Part shown: piece by piece, positions 15,386 to 24,396 of the stretch
Numbering within the stretch: position 1 is the first letter of the stretch
How the letters are laid out: every line of letters begins with the position of its first letter
Assembly (NCBI RefSeq): GCF_035607535.1
Contig: NZ_JAYDZX010000012.1
Coordinates: forward strand, 62,001-126,000
DNA length: 64,000 nt
Direction of reading: 5' to 3'
DNA from: Salinimicrobium sp035607535
Lineage (GTDB): Bacteria > Bacteroidota > Bacteroidia > Flavobacteriales > Flavobacteriaceae
Notes under the pieces: generated by a model
Seen by the model: the letters and a program-made list of their open reading frames with translations, nothing else
The model's database searches: none
Told to the model about the DNA's origin: nothing
Program-made: the position numbers and the translations under genes

Positions 15386-18238
15386 ATGCCCAAGAATAAA
15401 GACCTTAAAAGTATTTTAATAATTGGTTCCGGTCCTATTATTATAGGGCAGGCTTGTGAGTTTGATTATTCCGGTACACAAGCTTTGCGATCCTTAAGAG
15501 AGGACGGGATAGAAACTATCCTCATAAATTCCAATCCTGCAACTATCATGACCGATCCTTCGATGGCCGATCATGTTTATTTAAAGCCTCTCACCACAAA
15601 ATCTATAATTGAAGTTCTTAAGGAACACCCGCAGATCGATGCGGTTCTTCCAACCATGGGAGGGCAAACTGCACTCAACCTTTGTATAGAAGCAGATGAA
15701 AAGGGCATCTGGAAAGATTTTGATGTTAAATTGATCGGGGTAGATATCGATGCGATCAATATTACTGAAGACAGGGAAAAATTCAAACAGCTTATGGGAC
15801 GCATCGGGGTCCCGGTTGCCCCGGCACAAATTGCCACTTCATACCTTGAAGGTAAAGAGATAGCGCAGGAATTCGGTTTTCCGCTGGTAATTAGAGCCTC
15901 CTTCACTCTTGGTGGAACCGGAGCTTCTTTTGTACATACCGAGGATCAATTTGACGAATTGCTGGAGGCCGGTCTTGAAGCATCTCCAATTCACGAGGTA
16001 TTGATCGATAAAGCCCTTCTAGGCTGGAAAGAATATGAACTGGAATTACTTCGGGACAAGAACGACAACGTCGTGATCATTTGTTCTATTGAGAATATGG
16101 ATCCAATGGGAATCCATACCGGGGATTCAATTACTGTTGCACCGGCCATGACGCTTAGTGATGTCACCTATCAAAGGATGAGGGACATGGCTATAAAAAT
16201 GATGAGGAGTATTGGAGACTTTGCCGGGGGATGTAATGTTCAATTTGCAGTGAGTCCCGATGAAAATGAAGATATTATTGCAGTAGAGATCAACCCACGG
16301 GTTTCCCGCTCTTCCGCTTTGGCCTCCAAAGCTACAGGATATCCAATTGCGAAGATCGCTGCAAAACTGGCCATAGGCTATACGCTCGATGAGCTGGATA
16401 ACCAGATCACCAAATCAACTTCCGCATTATTCGAACCCACTCTGGATTACGTGATCGTGAAGATCCCGCGTTGGAACTTCGATAAATTTGAAGGCAGTAA
16501 CAGAACGCTCGGTCTGCAAATGAAATCTGTTGGTGAGGTAATGGGAATAGGACGCTCCTTCCAGGAAGCGCTTCACAAAGCCACGCAATCCCTTGAGATC
16601 AAGAGAAATGGTTTGGGAGCAGATGGAAAAGGATACACAAACTATGATGTAATTCTTGAGAAACTCCAAAATGCGAGTTGGGACAGGGTGTTCGTTATTT
16701 ATGACGCGATTCAGCTGGGGATTCCGCTTGCCCGCATACACGAGATTACCAAGATCGACATGTGGTTCCTTAAACAATATGAAGAACTTCATGCTCTTGA
16801 GGTAGAAATATCAAAATATAATATAGATTCCCTGCCAAAGGATCTCCTACTCGAAGCTAAGCAGAAAGGTTTTGCCGACAGGCAGATCGCTTACATGGTG
16901 GACTGCCTCGAAAGTCAGGTTTACAAGAAACGTGAAGAGGTTGGTATTAATAGGGTCTACAAACTCGTAGATACCTGTGCTGCCGAATTTAAAGCTGAAA
17001 CGCCTTATTACTATTCAACTTTTGAAGCTGAAATCGAAACAAAGGATGGCTTCAGGTATGTTGAGAACGACAGCAAGGTATCAGACCGACGCAAAATTGT
17101 TGTTCTTGGTTCCGGGCCCAACAGGATCGGTCAGGGAATTGAATTTGACTATTGTTGTGTTCACGGGGTTTTGGCAGCCAAAGAATGTGGCTATGAAACC
17201 ATTATGATCAACTGTAATCCTGAAACAGTTTCGACCGACTTTGATGTTGCAGATAAACTTTACTTTGAACCGGTATTCTGGGAACATATATATGACATCA
17301 TTCGTCACGAAAACCCTGAAGGAGTTATTGTCCAACTTGGAGGGCAGACTGCCCTTAAGTTAGCTGAAAAACTTGATCGCTACGGAATCAAGATCATAGG
17401 AACCAGCTACCAATCCCTGGATCTTGCTGAAGACAGAGGGTCGTTCTCTAAACTATTGCAGCAGAACGATATTCCTTATCCGGATTTTGGAGTAGCCGAG
17501 ACTGCCGATGAGGCGCTTGAGCTGGCAGATGAACTTGATTTTCCAATCCTTGTGCGTCCTTCTTATGTACTTGGTGGCCAGGGAATGAAGATCGTCATCA
17601 ACAAAAAGGACCTGGAGGCTCATGTTGTAGATCTTCTTCGTAAGATCCCAAATAATAAGTTATTGTTGGATCACTATTTGGACGGAGCCATAGAAGCCGA
17701 AGCCGATGCTATTTGTGACGGGGAAAACGTCCAGATCATTGGAATTATGGAGCACATTGAACCTTGTGGAATACATTCCGGGGATTCAAACGCCCTACTT
17801 CCTCCTTTCAATTTGGGTGACCTTGTTTTACAACAAATAAAAGATCATACTAAGAAGATCGCGCTGGCATTGAATACAGTTGGTCTTATTAATATTCAGT
17901 TTGCCATTAAAGATGACAAGGTGTTCATTATAGAAGCCAATCCAAGAGCTTCCAGAACAGTGCCGTTTATTGCTAAAGCTTACGGGCAGCCTTATGTGAA
18001 CTTTGCTACTAAGGTAATGTTGGGAGAGAAAAAGGTGACCGATTTTGAATACAGCACCAAGCTTGATGGATATGCAATCAAGCAACCTGTATTCTCCTTC
18101 AACAAATTCCCGCATGTGAACAAGCAGCTGGGACCGGAGATGAAGAGTACAGGAGAAAGTATCCTGTTCATTGACAGTTTAAGAGATGATACCTTCTACG
18201 AGTTGTATTCCAGGAGAAAGATGTACTTAAGCAAATAA
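15386..18238 (+). CDS. carB: carbamoyl-phosphate synthase large subunit
   Basis: 950 residues. Two homologous ATP-grasp halves are present (first about 1-390, IIGSGPIIIGQACEFDYSG; second about 555-930, VLGSGPNRIGQGIEFDYCC), joined by the oligomerisation domain. The enzyme makes carbamoyl phosphate from ammonia, bicarbonate and two ATP for pyrimidine and arginine synthesis, with CarA supplying ammonia. E. coli CarB is about 1,073 residues; this one stops after the second synthetase half (LYSRRKMYLSK), so the C-terminal MGS-like allosteric domain that binds UMP and ornithine is absent. carA is not next to it. Confidence 0.95.
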   Translation: MPKNKDLKSILIIGSGPIIIGQACEFDYSGTQALRSLREDGIETILINSNPATIMTDPSMADHVYLKPLTTKSIIEVLKEHPQIDAVLPTMGGQTALNLCIEADEKGIWKDFDVKLIGVDIDAINITEDREKFKQLMGRIGVPVAPAQIATSYLEGKEIAQEFGFPLVIRASFTLGGTGASFVHTEDQFDELLEAGLEASPIHEVLIDKALLGWKEYELELLRDKNDNVVIICSIENMDPMGIHTGDSITVAPAMTLSDVTYQRMRDMAIKMMRSIGDFAGGCNVQFAVSPDENEDIIAVEINPRVSRSSALASKATGYPIAKIAAKLAIGYTLDELDNQITKSTSALFEPTLDYVIVKIPRWNFDKFEGSNRTLGLQMKSVGEVMGIGRSFQEALHKATQSLEIKRNGLGADGKGYTNYDVILEKLQNASWDRVFVIYDAIQLGIPLARIHEITKIDMWFLKQYEELHALEVEISKYNIDSLPKDLLLEAKQKGFADRQIAYMVDCLESQVYKKREEVGINRVYKLVDTCAAEFKAETPYYYSTFEAEIETKDGFRYVENDSKVSDRRKIVVLGSGPNRIGQGIEFDYCCVHGVLAAKECGYETIMINCNPETVSTDFDVADKLYFEPVFWEHIYDIIRHENPEGVIVQLGGQTALKLAEKLDRYGIKIIGTSYQSLDLAEDRGSFSKLLQQNDIPYPDFGVAETADEALELADELDFPILVRPSYVLGGQGMKIVINKKDLEAHVVDLLRKIPNNKLLLDHYLDGAIEAEADAICDGENVQIIGIMEHIEPCGIHSGDSNALLPPFNLGDLVLQQIKDHTKKIALALNTVGLINIQFAIKDDKVFIIEANPRASRTVPFIAKAYGQPYVNFATKVMLGEKKVTDFEYSTKLDGYAIKQPVFSFNKFPHVNKQLGPEMKSTGESILFIDSLRDDTFYELYSRRKMYLSK

Positions 18239-18259
18239 GATTAGAAAATGCTATTTTTG

Positions 18260-18288
18260 AATGCCATCTTTTTAAGGTGGCATTTTTC
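18260..18288 (+). terminator. carB terminator
   Basis: AATGCCATCTT (18260-18270), loop TTT, AAGGTGGCATT (18274-18284, one G-U pair), then a T-rich tail. It lies between carB and the DUF423 gene. Confidence 0.85.
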
Positions 18289-18302
18289 TTTATTCAAAGG
18301 AT

Positions 18303-18695
18303 ATGAAAGAACTGGTTCTTGTAATGGGCGGACTTTATGGTGCCCTGGCAGTAATAGTTGGTGCGTTTGGAGCGCACGGGTTAAAGAAGTACCTTAATGA
18401 GGAACAATTAAAAAGCTTTGAAACCGGTGTGAAATATCAAATGTATCACGCCCTGCTGCTTATTCTCTGCGGAACCATTTTCCCCTTTACCGGTTTTTCT
18501 CAAAACCTTATGGGCTGGATTTTAATCCTCGGGGTTTTCTTTTTCTCCTTTAGTATTTATGGCTTGGTACTGTCTGGAGCTAACGGACGAAAAATGTCAT
18601 TTTTGGGACCTGTTACCCCATTAGGGGGATTATTGCTCGTGATGGGGTGGATTCTTTTTATCATAAATGTTGTAAAAACTGCTGCAATTTTTTGA
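18303..18695 (+). CDS. DUF423 family membrane protein
   Basis: 130 residues with four transmembrane helices. The family hallmarks are the GAFGAHGLK motif near residue 22 and the GxxxP-rich third and fourth helices (VTPLGGLLLVMGWILF). YgdD/YwdK homologues are conserved inner-membrane proteins of unknown function. It begins 15 bases after the carB terminator and has no clear promoter of its own in between. Confidence 0.88.
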   Translation: MKELVLVMGGLYGALAVIVGAFGAHGLKKYLNEEQLKSFETGVKYQMYHALLLILCGTIFPFTGFSQNLMGWILILGVFFFSFSIYGLVLSGANGRKMSFLGPVTPLGGLLLVMGWILFIINVVKTAAIF

Positions 18696-18793
18696 TGAAG
18701 AAAGAAGATTTTAATCTTCACTTGACCATAGGTGAAGGAACTTCTTGCAGACAAAAAAGACTACTAAGTTTTTTTGAACAAAATAATACATCA

Positions 18794-19225
18794 TTAGTTT
18801 TCAAACCTATACAGTTTTAAAAACTCTTCATATTCTTTCTGAAATGTCTTTGTTCTGTGATGTTCTTTTTGGTTGAGGATATATCGGAAAACCTTTTCTA
18901 CGGCCGATTCTGACACAGAGAATGCTCCATAGCCGGTTTGCCATGCAAACTTTTCATAAGTTAAGTTGTTACTATTAATGTAATGGGAACTACTGCCTTT
19001 AATTTGCTTTATTACTTCGGCAATGGATTTTTGAGGATTTAACAGAAATAGGCAATGAATATGATCTGGCATTCCATTAATAATTTTTTCCTGGCACCCC
19101 ATCTCTTTAAATTCCTTATTAATAAAGTCATAGATCTGGGTCTCAATCGGTTTTATAATGAACGGCCGCCGATCTTTAGTTGACCAAATGGCATGGATCC
19201 AAATTTTATTATAGGAATGAGGCAT
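18794..19225 (-). CDS. REP-associated (RAYT-type) Y1 transposase
   Basis: 143 residues of the IS200/IS605 Y1 transposase superfamily. The HUH motif is HIH in GMPDHIHCLF (about residue 53-55), and a catalytic-Tyr region follows in the second half (QTGYGAFSVSES, then FRYILNQKEHHRTKTFQKEYEEFLKLY). There is no accessory tnpB and no IS end. Instead, two REP-like palindromes lie just upstream (19283-19302, 19457-19476), as in RAYT/REP systems where a host-kept transposase moves short palindromes. All Y1 motifs look intact. Confidence 0.82.
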   Translation of the reverse strand: MPHSYNKIWIHAIWSTKDRRPFIIKPIETQIYDFINKEFKEMGCQEKIINGMPDHIHCLFLLNPQKSIAEVIKQIKGSSSHYINSNNLTYEKFAWQTGYGAFSVSESAVEKVFRYILNQKEHHRTKTFQKEYEEFLKLYRFEN

Positions 19226-19282
19226 AGAATCATAAAGTTGAAAACTGTTAAAACGGTTTTGTTGTTATTGATCTCTTCAAAA

Positions 19283-19306
19283 CCCCGGGTTTAAACCCGG
19301 GGCTAT
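19283..19306 (+). repeat. REP-like palindrome, copy 1
   Basis: CCCCGGGTTTAAACCCGGGG (19283-19302), a 20-bp perfect palindrome, followed by CTAT. It shares CCCCGG..TTnAA..CCGGGGCTAT with copy 2 on the opposite strand, 155 bp away. Confidence 0.7.
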
Positions 19307-19452
19307 AAAACTATGTTTTAATTAATTGAAAATAAACGTTTTAAAACTTATTTTTCAGAACTTGATAATTGGGATCAACGGATGTAATTCCTGTAACAAG
19401 GATTTTCCATAGCCTAACTCGCAATAATCCAGGTTTTGGAGGAAATATAAAA

Positions 19453-19476
19453 ATAGCCCCGGATTTTAATCCGGGG
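19453..19476 (-). repeat. REP-like palindrome, copy 2
   Basis: CCCCGGATT (19457-19465), TT, AATCCGGGG (19468-19476), preceded on the + strand by ATAG, so the minus strand reads ...CCGGGGCTAT. It is inverted relative to copy 1, forming a BIME-like pair upstream of the RAYT gene. The rest of 19226-19511 contains no reading frame I can support. Confidence 0.7.
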
Positions 19477-19511
19477 GGGATATACAGTAGGCTGGGTAAA
19501 CAGGAATGGTT

Positions 19512-20468
19512 TTAACCATTTTCCATTTCCCTTTTCCTGTAACCTTCAGCAAAAATAGCGATCACCAGCAACTGCAGGATATGGTAAAGCATTATAGGTA
19601 GAAGGTACAAGGCGTTTGCTGCGCTGTTCCCAAAGATGACCTTAACCATTACAGATCCATGTACCAACGATTTTTTCGTGCCACAGAATTTGGCTGTGAT
19701 CTCATCTTCAGTAGAAAAATTGATCCATCTTGAGACGAGCCCGAGGCCAAAATAGATCGTAAAGAATAGAACTGTGACTAAAACCGAAAGCTTCAGAAGA
19801 TCTGCCAACCCAACTTTAGTGAATAATTCCGAGGAAAAGGCGCTGCTAAAACTGGCGTAAACGATCAGGACAATAACCGACTTGTCAAAAAAACTGATCT
19901 TCGTCGAATTCTTTCTGGCCAGTGTCCCCAGGTATTTCTGGAGAAATAGCCCAATAGCCAACGGTAAAATGATTTGGATCAACAGCTTTTGAATTACAGC
20001 GCCAAACTCAAAGTCTGAAGAGGAAGCCATGAAAAGACTCATCCAGACAGGGGTAGCTATAATTCCTATCAAACCTGAAAGACTGGCATTAAATATTGCG
20101 GTTGGAATGTCTCCTTTTGCAAGGGAAACCATCACTATGGAAGAACTCACGGTAGACGGCAAAGCTCCAAGAAAAAAAAGAGCCAGCCAGAGTTGGGAGG
20201 AAGTGCCTCCTTCAAAGAAAGGTGTGAAGCCCAGCACCAGCATGGGGAAAATGAGAAAAGTGGTAAGCTGGATAATAATATGGACTTTGTAATTACTAAA
20301 ACCTGCTTTAAATTCCGTCGGGGATAGCTTTAGCCCATAGAAAAAGAATATAAATCCTATTCCAATATCGGTAATGGTCTTAAGCGGCAATACCTCCGGC
20401 CCGTTTGGTAAGAACCAGGCGAGGAGAATGGCAAAGAGCAGTGCAGCTATGAACCCGTTGAACTTCAC
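19512..20468 (-). CDS. bile acid:sodium symporter (SBF) family transporter
   Basis: 318 residues, about nine transmembrane helices with the SBF/PSE fold (FFYGLKLSPTEFKAGF in the second helix region, ALPSTVSSSIVMVSLAKGD at the crossover, GTKKSLVHGSVMVKVIFG). YfeH-type members of this group carry organic anions with sodium. Start codon is GTG, two bases after the thioesterase stop. It is the last gene of the rmuC, serine hydrolase, thioesterase, transporter unit; what it carries is not evident. Confidence 0.85.
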   Translation of the reverse strand: MKFNGFIAALLFAILLAWFLPNGPEVLPLKTITDIGIGFIFFFYGLKLSPTEFKAGFSNYKVHIIIQLTTFLIFPMLVLGFTPFFEGGTSSQLWLALFFLGALPSTVSSSIVMVSLAKGDIPTAIFNASLSGLIGIIATPVWMSLFMASSSDFEFGAVIQKLLIQIILPLAIGLFLQKYLGTLARKNSTKISFFDKSVIVLIVYASFSSAFSSELFTKVGLADLLKLSVLVTVLFFTIYFGLGLVSRWINFSTEDEITAKFCGTKKSLVHGSVMVKVIFGNSAANALYLLPIMLYHILQLLVIAIFAEGYRKREMENG

Positions 20469-21014
20469 TTACTGCTCGATCTTTACATTATAGGTCTCTA
20501 CTATGTGCAGGTGTTCTTCCGAAACAAAATCTGTTTCTGTAAATTCTTTGAGACGAACCCTCTTGTTATCGTACCGCTTGATACTTTTGGCAAACCTTCG
20601 AATATCATCTCTGGACTTTAGAATCAATCCAGGAACCTTGACCGATTTCCCTTCGCTGTCTTTAGCGACCATAGTAAAATAGGAAGAGTTGCAGTGTTTA
20701 ACTTCTCCGGTTTGAATATTCTCGGCTTCTACCCGAATTCCAATTTGCATCGAACTGTTACCAACGAAATTTACAGAGGCTTTCATCGTTACCAATTCCC
20801 CGATTTCAATTGGATTTAGAAAATCCACCGTATCAACACTTGCCGTAACGCAATAGACGCCCGAGTGTTTAGAAGCACAGGCAAAAGCGATCTGGTCAAG
20901 CAGGGAAAGCACATATCCCCCGTGGATCTTGCCATTGAAGTTGGAATGGGAGGGAAGCATAAGTTCCGAAATGGTAACATGAGATTCGGCAACTGTCTTG
21001 TATTCTGGTATCAT
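20469..21014 (-). CDS. acyl-CoA thioesterase, hotdog fold
   Basis: 181 residues. A single hotdog domain (about 10-130) with HSNFNGKIHGGYVLSLLDQIAFACASKHSG contains the conserved HGG..L..D signature of the YciA/BACH-type acyl-CoA thioesterases. The Asp in LLDQ is the likely catalytic residue. A C-terminal tail of about 50 residues is charged (FAKSIKRYDNKRVRLKEF). It hydrolyses acyl-CoA to free acid and CoA in the cytosol; chain-length preference is unknown. Confidence 0.88.
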   Translation of the reverse strand: MIPEYKTVAESHVTISELMLPSHSNFNGKIHGGYVLSLLDQIAFACASKHSGVYCVTASVDTVDFLNPIEIGELVTMKASVNFVGNSSMQIGIRVEAENIQTGEVKHCNSSYFTMVAKDSEGKSVKVPGLILKSRDDIRRFAKSIKRYDNKRVRLKEFTETDFVSEEHLHIVETYNVKIEQ

Positions 21015-21015
21015 T

Positions 21016-22155
21016 CTATAGATTTTGGTAAAGCAGGTTCATAAATTCTCCCATTTTGGAAGGGTCTAACCAGCGGGTGACGACAACTATATCATTTTCT
21101 TTATCTACGACTATGAAATTCCCTCCGAAGCCGGCTGCGTAAAAAACATGTTCAGGTACATTCTTCCAGTTGCCTTCTCCGCGGTTGAGCCACCACATGT
21201 AACCATATTTTTCATTGACATTTGAACCTTGCATGGCTTTGGAAATATTTTGAGGAGTTAAAAGCTGCTTTCCATTCCAGCTGCCATCGTTCATGTAGAG
21301 AAGTCCAAACCTGGCCATGTCTTTAGTGTTGATGAACATTCCGCCGCCCGAATGACCGCCCCCACTTACCGATTGCATCTTTAGTCCGTCGATAGTTACC
21401 CATGAATTGTCATAGCCATACCAGCGCCAGGTAGTGGAGGCACCAATTGGATCCATGATCTCATTCTTAAGAACGCGGGGCAAGGGTTCTCTAAAGACAT
21501 TGAGCAGGGAATAGGCCAGGACATTTACCCTTACATCATTGTACTTGTAAGAAGTACCCGGCTCCTTTAGTTCTCTCCCGCGCCATTGATCAATGTTTTG
21601 AGAAGAAGAAGGTCTGTCGGCCCAGTCAAAGCCACCCCAAAGTTGTCCGCTCCAGTCAGAGGTTTGATGAAGCAAATGTTCCCAGGAGATCTTACTGTTG
21701 TGTGGACCTTCAAAAATGTCATCCCAAACATATTCTTTTACCTTATCGTCAAAACTGTCAATAAGTCCTTGTTGCTCTGCGAGCAGGGCAGTGGTCGCCA
21801 GAAAACTTTTGGTAACGCTAAAGGTCATATCCACCCGGTCAATATCTCCCCATTTTCCAATGATATAGCCGTTCTTAAGGATCATTCCTGCAGGACCTCC
21901 GCGTCTTTTCGTGGGCCCAAGAATTTCGTGATAAGGCTCATGCTCAAAACCTTTCAAGATTGCCTGCCGAAGGTCCCTGGATTCTGAATATTCATTGTTT
22001 TTGGCGAACTCTATTGCCGCTGAAGGGTCTATATTGAAATCTGAAGGCTGTTTTTCTTCCCATTTATCTTCTGAAGGAAAATAATTTTCCTGCGCGGAAA
22101 GGCTAAGTGTGATACTACAGATCGCTAAAAAATAGAAGAATTTTAGTTTTTTCAT
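21016..22155 (-). CDS. serine hydrolase, beta-lactamase/class C-like
   Basis: 379 residues with a signal peptide (KFFYFLAICSITLSLSAQ). The SxxK motif is SVTK (in MTFSVTKSFLATTALL, about residue 135), the Tyr motif is YND (YKYNDVRVN) and the third motif lies in the HSGGGMF region. All penicillin-recognising residues are present, as in EstB/FmtA/6-aminohexanoate-dimer hydrolase relatives. Likely periplasmic esterase or amidase; antibiotic hydrolysis is not implied. It starts five bases before the rmuC stop on the same strand. Confidence 0.88.
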   Translation of the reverse strand: MKKLKFFYFLAICSITLSLSAQENYFPSEDKWEEKQPSDFNIDPSAAIEFAKNNEYSESRDLRQAILKGFEHEPYHEILGPTKRRGGPAGMILKNGYIIGKWGDIDRVDMTFSVTKSFLATTALLAEQQGLIDSFDDKVKEYVWDDIFEGPHNSKISWEHLLHQTSDWSGQLWGGFDWADRPSSSQNIDQWRGRELKEPGTSYKYNDVRVNVLAYSLLNVFREPLPRVLKNEIMDPIGASTTWRWYGYDNSWVTIDGLKMQSVSGGGHSGGGMFINTKDMARFGLLYMNDGSWNGKQLLTPQNISKAMQGSNVNEKYGYMWWLNRGEGNWKNVPEHVFYAAGFGGNFIVVDKENDIVVVTRWLDPSKMGEFMNLLYQNL

Positions 22156-22159
22156 GCTG

Positions 22160-23560
22160 TTAATTCAATTGATTTTGTGTGTCCTCCCCATTCGCGCGGG
22201 AAAGCCATTTTTGAGACATTTTTTGTTTTGGGGAAATACCAAGGGCTTCCAATTGATCGATATCCTTGATAAGATTCTGTTGCCCGGTCAATTTTTTCAT
22301 GGCATCATCATATGCCGTAGTCGTCGATTTCAGTCTTTTTCCCACTGTCTCAAGTTCATCGAGCAGTAGCTTAAATTTGTGGTAAAGGGAAGCCGCATGG
22401 TTTGCGATCTCCAAGGCATTTTGTTGTTGTTTTTCATTGCTCCACAAAGTATCAATGGTTCGGAGTACCGATAGCAAGGTTGTAGGGCTTACCAGAAGAA
22501 TATTCTTTTGAAAAGCGGTATAAAAGAAAGAATTATCAAGATTTTGAGCTAAGTACAATGCCGGTTCCACAGGAATGAACATGAGCACAAAATCTGGAGA
22601 CTTCATCTTATACAGGTCCTCATATTTCTTGGAACTCAGGTCCTGAATATGGCTGTTGAGCGACCGCAAATGCTCCTTTAGAAATTTACCTCTCTTTTCC
22701 TCGTCGTCCTCGTTTACATATCGTTCATAGGCAACAAGGGAAACCTTTGAATCAATGACCATTCTTTTGTCACCCGGTAAATGCAGTACAACATCGGGCA
22801 GCAGCTTTTTTCCATCTTCAGTTTCATGCGATCTCTGAAGAAAATATTCCCGGTCCTTTACCAGGCCCGATTTTTCCAGAACCCGCTCCAGGATCAGTTC
22901 TCCCCAATTTCCCTGGGTTTTATTTTCACCTTTAAGAGCTTTAGTAAGATTGTTGGCTTCCTCGCTTATCTTGATGTTCTGCTCATGTAAATACTGAAGT
23001 TGTTTTCCCAGCTGTGCATGCCGCTCAATGAAGTCATTCGAATTCTTTTCAACCTTATCTTCAAAAGTTTTTATCTTTTCCTGAAGCGGTTGAAGGATCT
23101 GCTCAATATTTTCTTTATTGATGCTGGTAAATTTTTCCGATTTCTGCTCCAGGATCTTATTCGCCAGATTCTCAAACTCCTTGCTGAATTTCTCCTGAAG
23201 TTTTTCTAACTCTCCTTTTTGTTCTGCGAGCTTTTCCTGAAGATTCTTATATTCTGAATTCCGCTCTGTCAATTGAGTACTAAAAATGTCTTTTTCACCC
23301 CTTATTTTTTCCCGTTCCTCACAGGCCTCCAAAAGTTGCTTATTGATAGCTTCCTTTTCTTCCTTAGCCTGCTCTTTAAACTGAAGCAGCTGTTCCTGTA
23401 TTTGCACTTTATAATCCTGAAACTGATTATTGAGCTGTTCATTTCTTTCCTTCAGAACATTCTGCACACTTTTGCTTCTGAAGTTTGCGATCAAATAACC
23501 CAAAAAGGTTCCAAAAATGAGAATTCCGAAGGAGATTGCGAGGAGGATAGGATCAATCAT
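22160..23560 (-). CDS. rmuC: RmuC family DNA recombination protein
   Basis: 466 residues: an N-terminal membrane helix (about 5-22, ILLAISFGILIFGTFLGYLIA), about 170 residues of coiled coil, then the RmuC nuclease-like domain (about 205-440). Its conserved motifs are GNWGELILERVLEKSGL, DSKVSL and FVLMFIPVEPALYLA. The family limits genome inversions at short inverted repeats in E. coli, a role of interest here given the inverted heptamer arrays and palindromes nearby. First gene of the four-gene minus unit. Confidence 0.92.
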   Translation of the reverse strand: MIDPILLAISFGILIFGTFLGYLIANFRSKSVQNVLKERNEQLNNQFQDYKVQIQEQLLQFKEQAKEEKEAINKQLLEACEEREKIRGEKDIFSTQLTERNSEYKNLQEKLAEQKGELEKLQEKFSKEFENLANKILEQKSEKFTSINKENIEQILQPLQEKIKTFEDKVEKNSNDFIERHAQLGKQLQYLHEQNIKISEEANNLTKALKGENKTQGNWGELILERVLEKSGLVKDREYFLQRSHETEDGKKLLPDVVLHLPGDKRMVIDSKVSLVAYERYVNEDDEEKRGKFLKEHLRSLNSHIQDLSSKKYEDLYKMKSPDFVLMFIPVEPALYLAQNLDNSFFYTAFQKNILLVSPTTLLSVLRTIDTLWSNEKQQQNALEIANHAASLYHKFKLLLDELETVGKRLKSTTTAYDDAMKKLTGQQNLIKDIDQLEALGISPKQKMSQKWLSRANGEDTQNQLN

Positions 23561-23590
23561 GAGGAGCAGGTTTGCCCAAAGATACTATTT

Positions 23591-24361
23591 TCAGGTTTTT
23601 ATTCTGAAGGTTTCGGTGGTCCTGTCAAAAACAATCAGATCCTGCGGAAAGATGCTCTCAAAATGCCCTTTTTGAATGAGCTGTTGCGGACTATCCTGTA
23701 CCACTCCATCGGGCTTCATCAAGATGATCTTATCACAAAGCTGAAGAGCGAGATTAATCTCGTGAGTAGCAAAGATCACAGCTTTGTTCGTACATAAACT
23801 AAGGTCCTTCAGCAATTTTAGAACCTGGGCTTTATGATACATGTCGAGATGAGAAGTGGGTTCATCGAGGATCATAAGTGGGGTATCCTGGGCCAGGGCC
23901 CGGGCAATAAGAACCTTTTGTAACTGGCCGTCACTAAGTTCATAGCACTTTTTAGCCTTTAAGTCTTCAATCCTCACAAGAGACAGGGCGTTTTTTACCA
24001 TTTTACGATCCTCTTCGGTTAGGCTGCCTATCCAGTTAGTGTAGGGTTGCCGTCCCAGGGCCACCAGTTCTGCAACCCCAAGATTCTTGGATAATGGCTG
24101 TTCTGTGAGAACAAGGCTTATCATTGTCGCCAGCTTTTCTGAAGAAAGATTTTCCCTGTTTTGCCCATTGATGTTGATCTCTCCTGAAAGCGCTGGTTGC
24201 ACTCCACTTATAGTTCTTAAAAAAGTGGATTTTCCCACTCCGTTTATTCCAACTACAGCCACCAGTTCTCCTTCTTCCACAGCAATATTAATATTAGAAG
24301 CAACGACATTCTCCTGCTGCTTCTTGCTGTAACCTATGTTGAGATCTTCAGTCTTTAAAAT
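23591..24361 (-). CDS. ABC importer ATPase, corrinoid/siderophore type (BtuD/FecE-like)
   Basis: About 256 residues when the whole domain is counted. Walker A GINGVGKST, signature LSDGQ (in YELSDGQLQKVL), Walker B LMILDEPTSHLD and H-loop ATHEIN are present. The family needs about 37 residues before Walker A. These are present in frame (ILKTEDLNIGYSKKQ..) and begin at about 24361, but there is no ATG, GTG or TTG there: the codon at 24359-24361 is ATT, with ATA at 24385. The GTG at 24280 would remove the first strands, so I place the start near 24361 with caution. It pairs with the permease upstream. Confidence 0.82.
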   Translation of the reverse strand: MLKTEDLNIGYSKKQQENVVASNINIAVEEGELVAVVGINGVGKSTFLRTISGVQPALSGEININGQNRENLSSEKLATMISLVLTEQPLSKNLGVAELVALGRQPYTNWIGSLTEEDRKMVKNALSLVRIEDLKAKKCYELSDGQLQKVLIARALAQDTPLMILDEPTSHLDMYHKAQVLKLLKDLSLCTNKAVIFATHEINLALQLCDKIILMKPDGVVQDSPQQLIQKGHFESIFPQDLIVFDRTTETFRIKT

Positions 24362-24396
24362 GATATTTTTCGCTCCTGTTTCTATGCTGCTGAATT

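Noticed and set aside
17081..17335. Minus-strand frames inside carB, purB, priA and others (60-170 codons)
   Set aside because: They lie entirely inside genes with full-length family matches, have no domain, and follow from the codon use of the real frame.
18794..19225. Complete IS200/IS605 insertion sequence
   Set aside because: No tnpB, no IS ends with a cleavage-site tetranucleotide next to the gene; the two palindromes resemble REP elements, not left and right ends.
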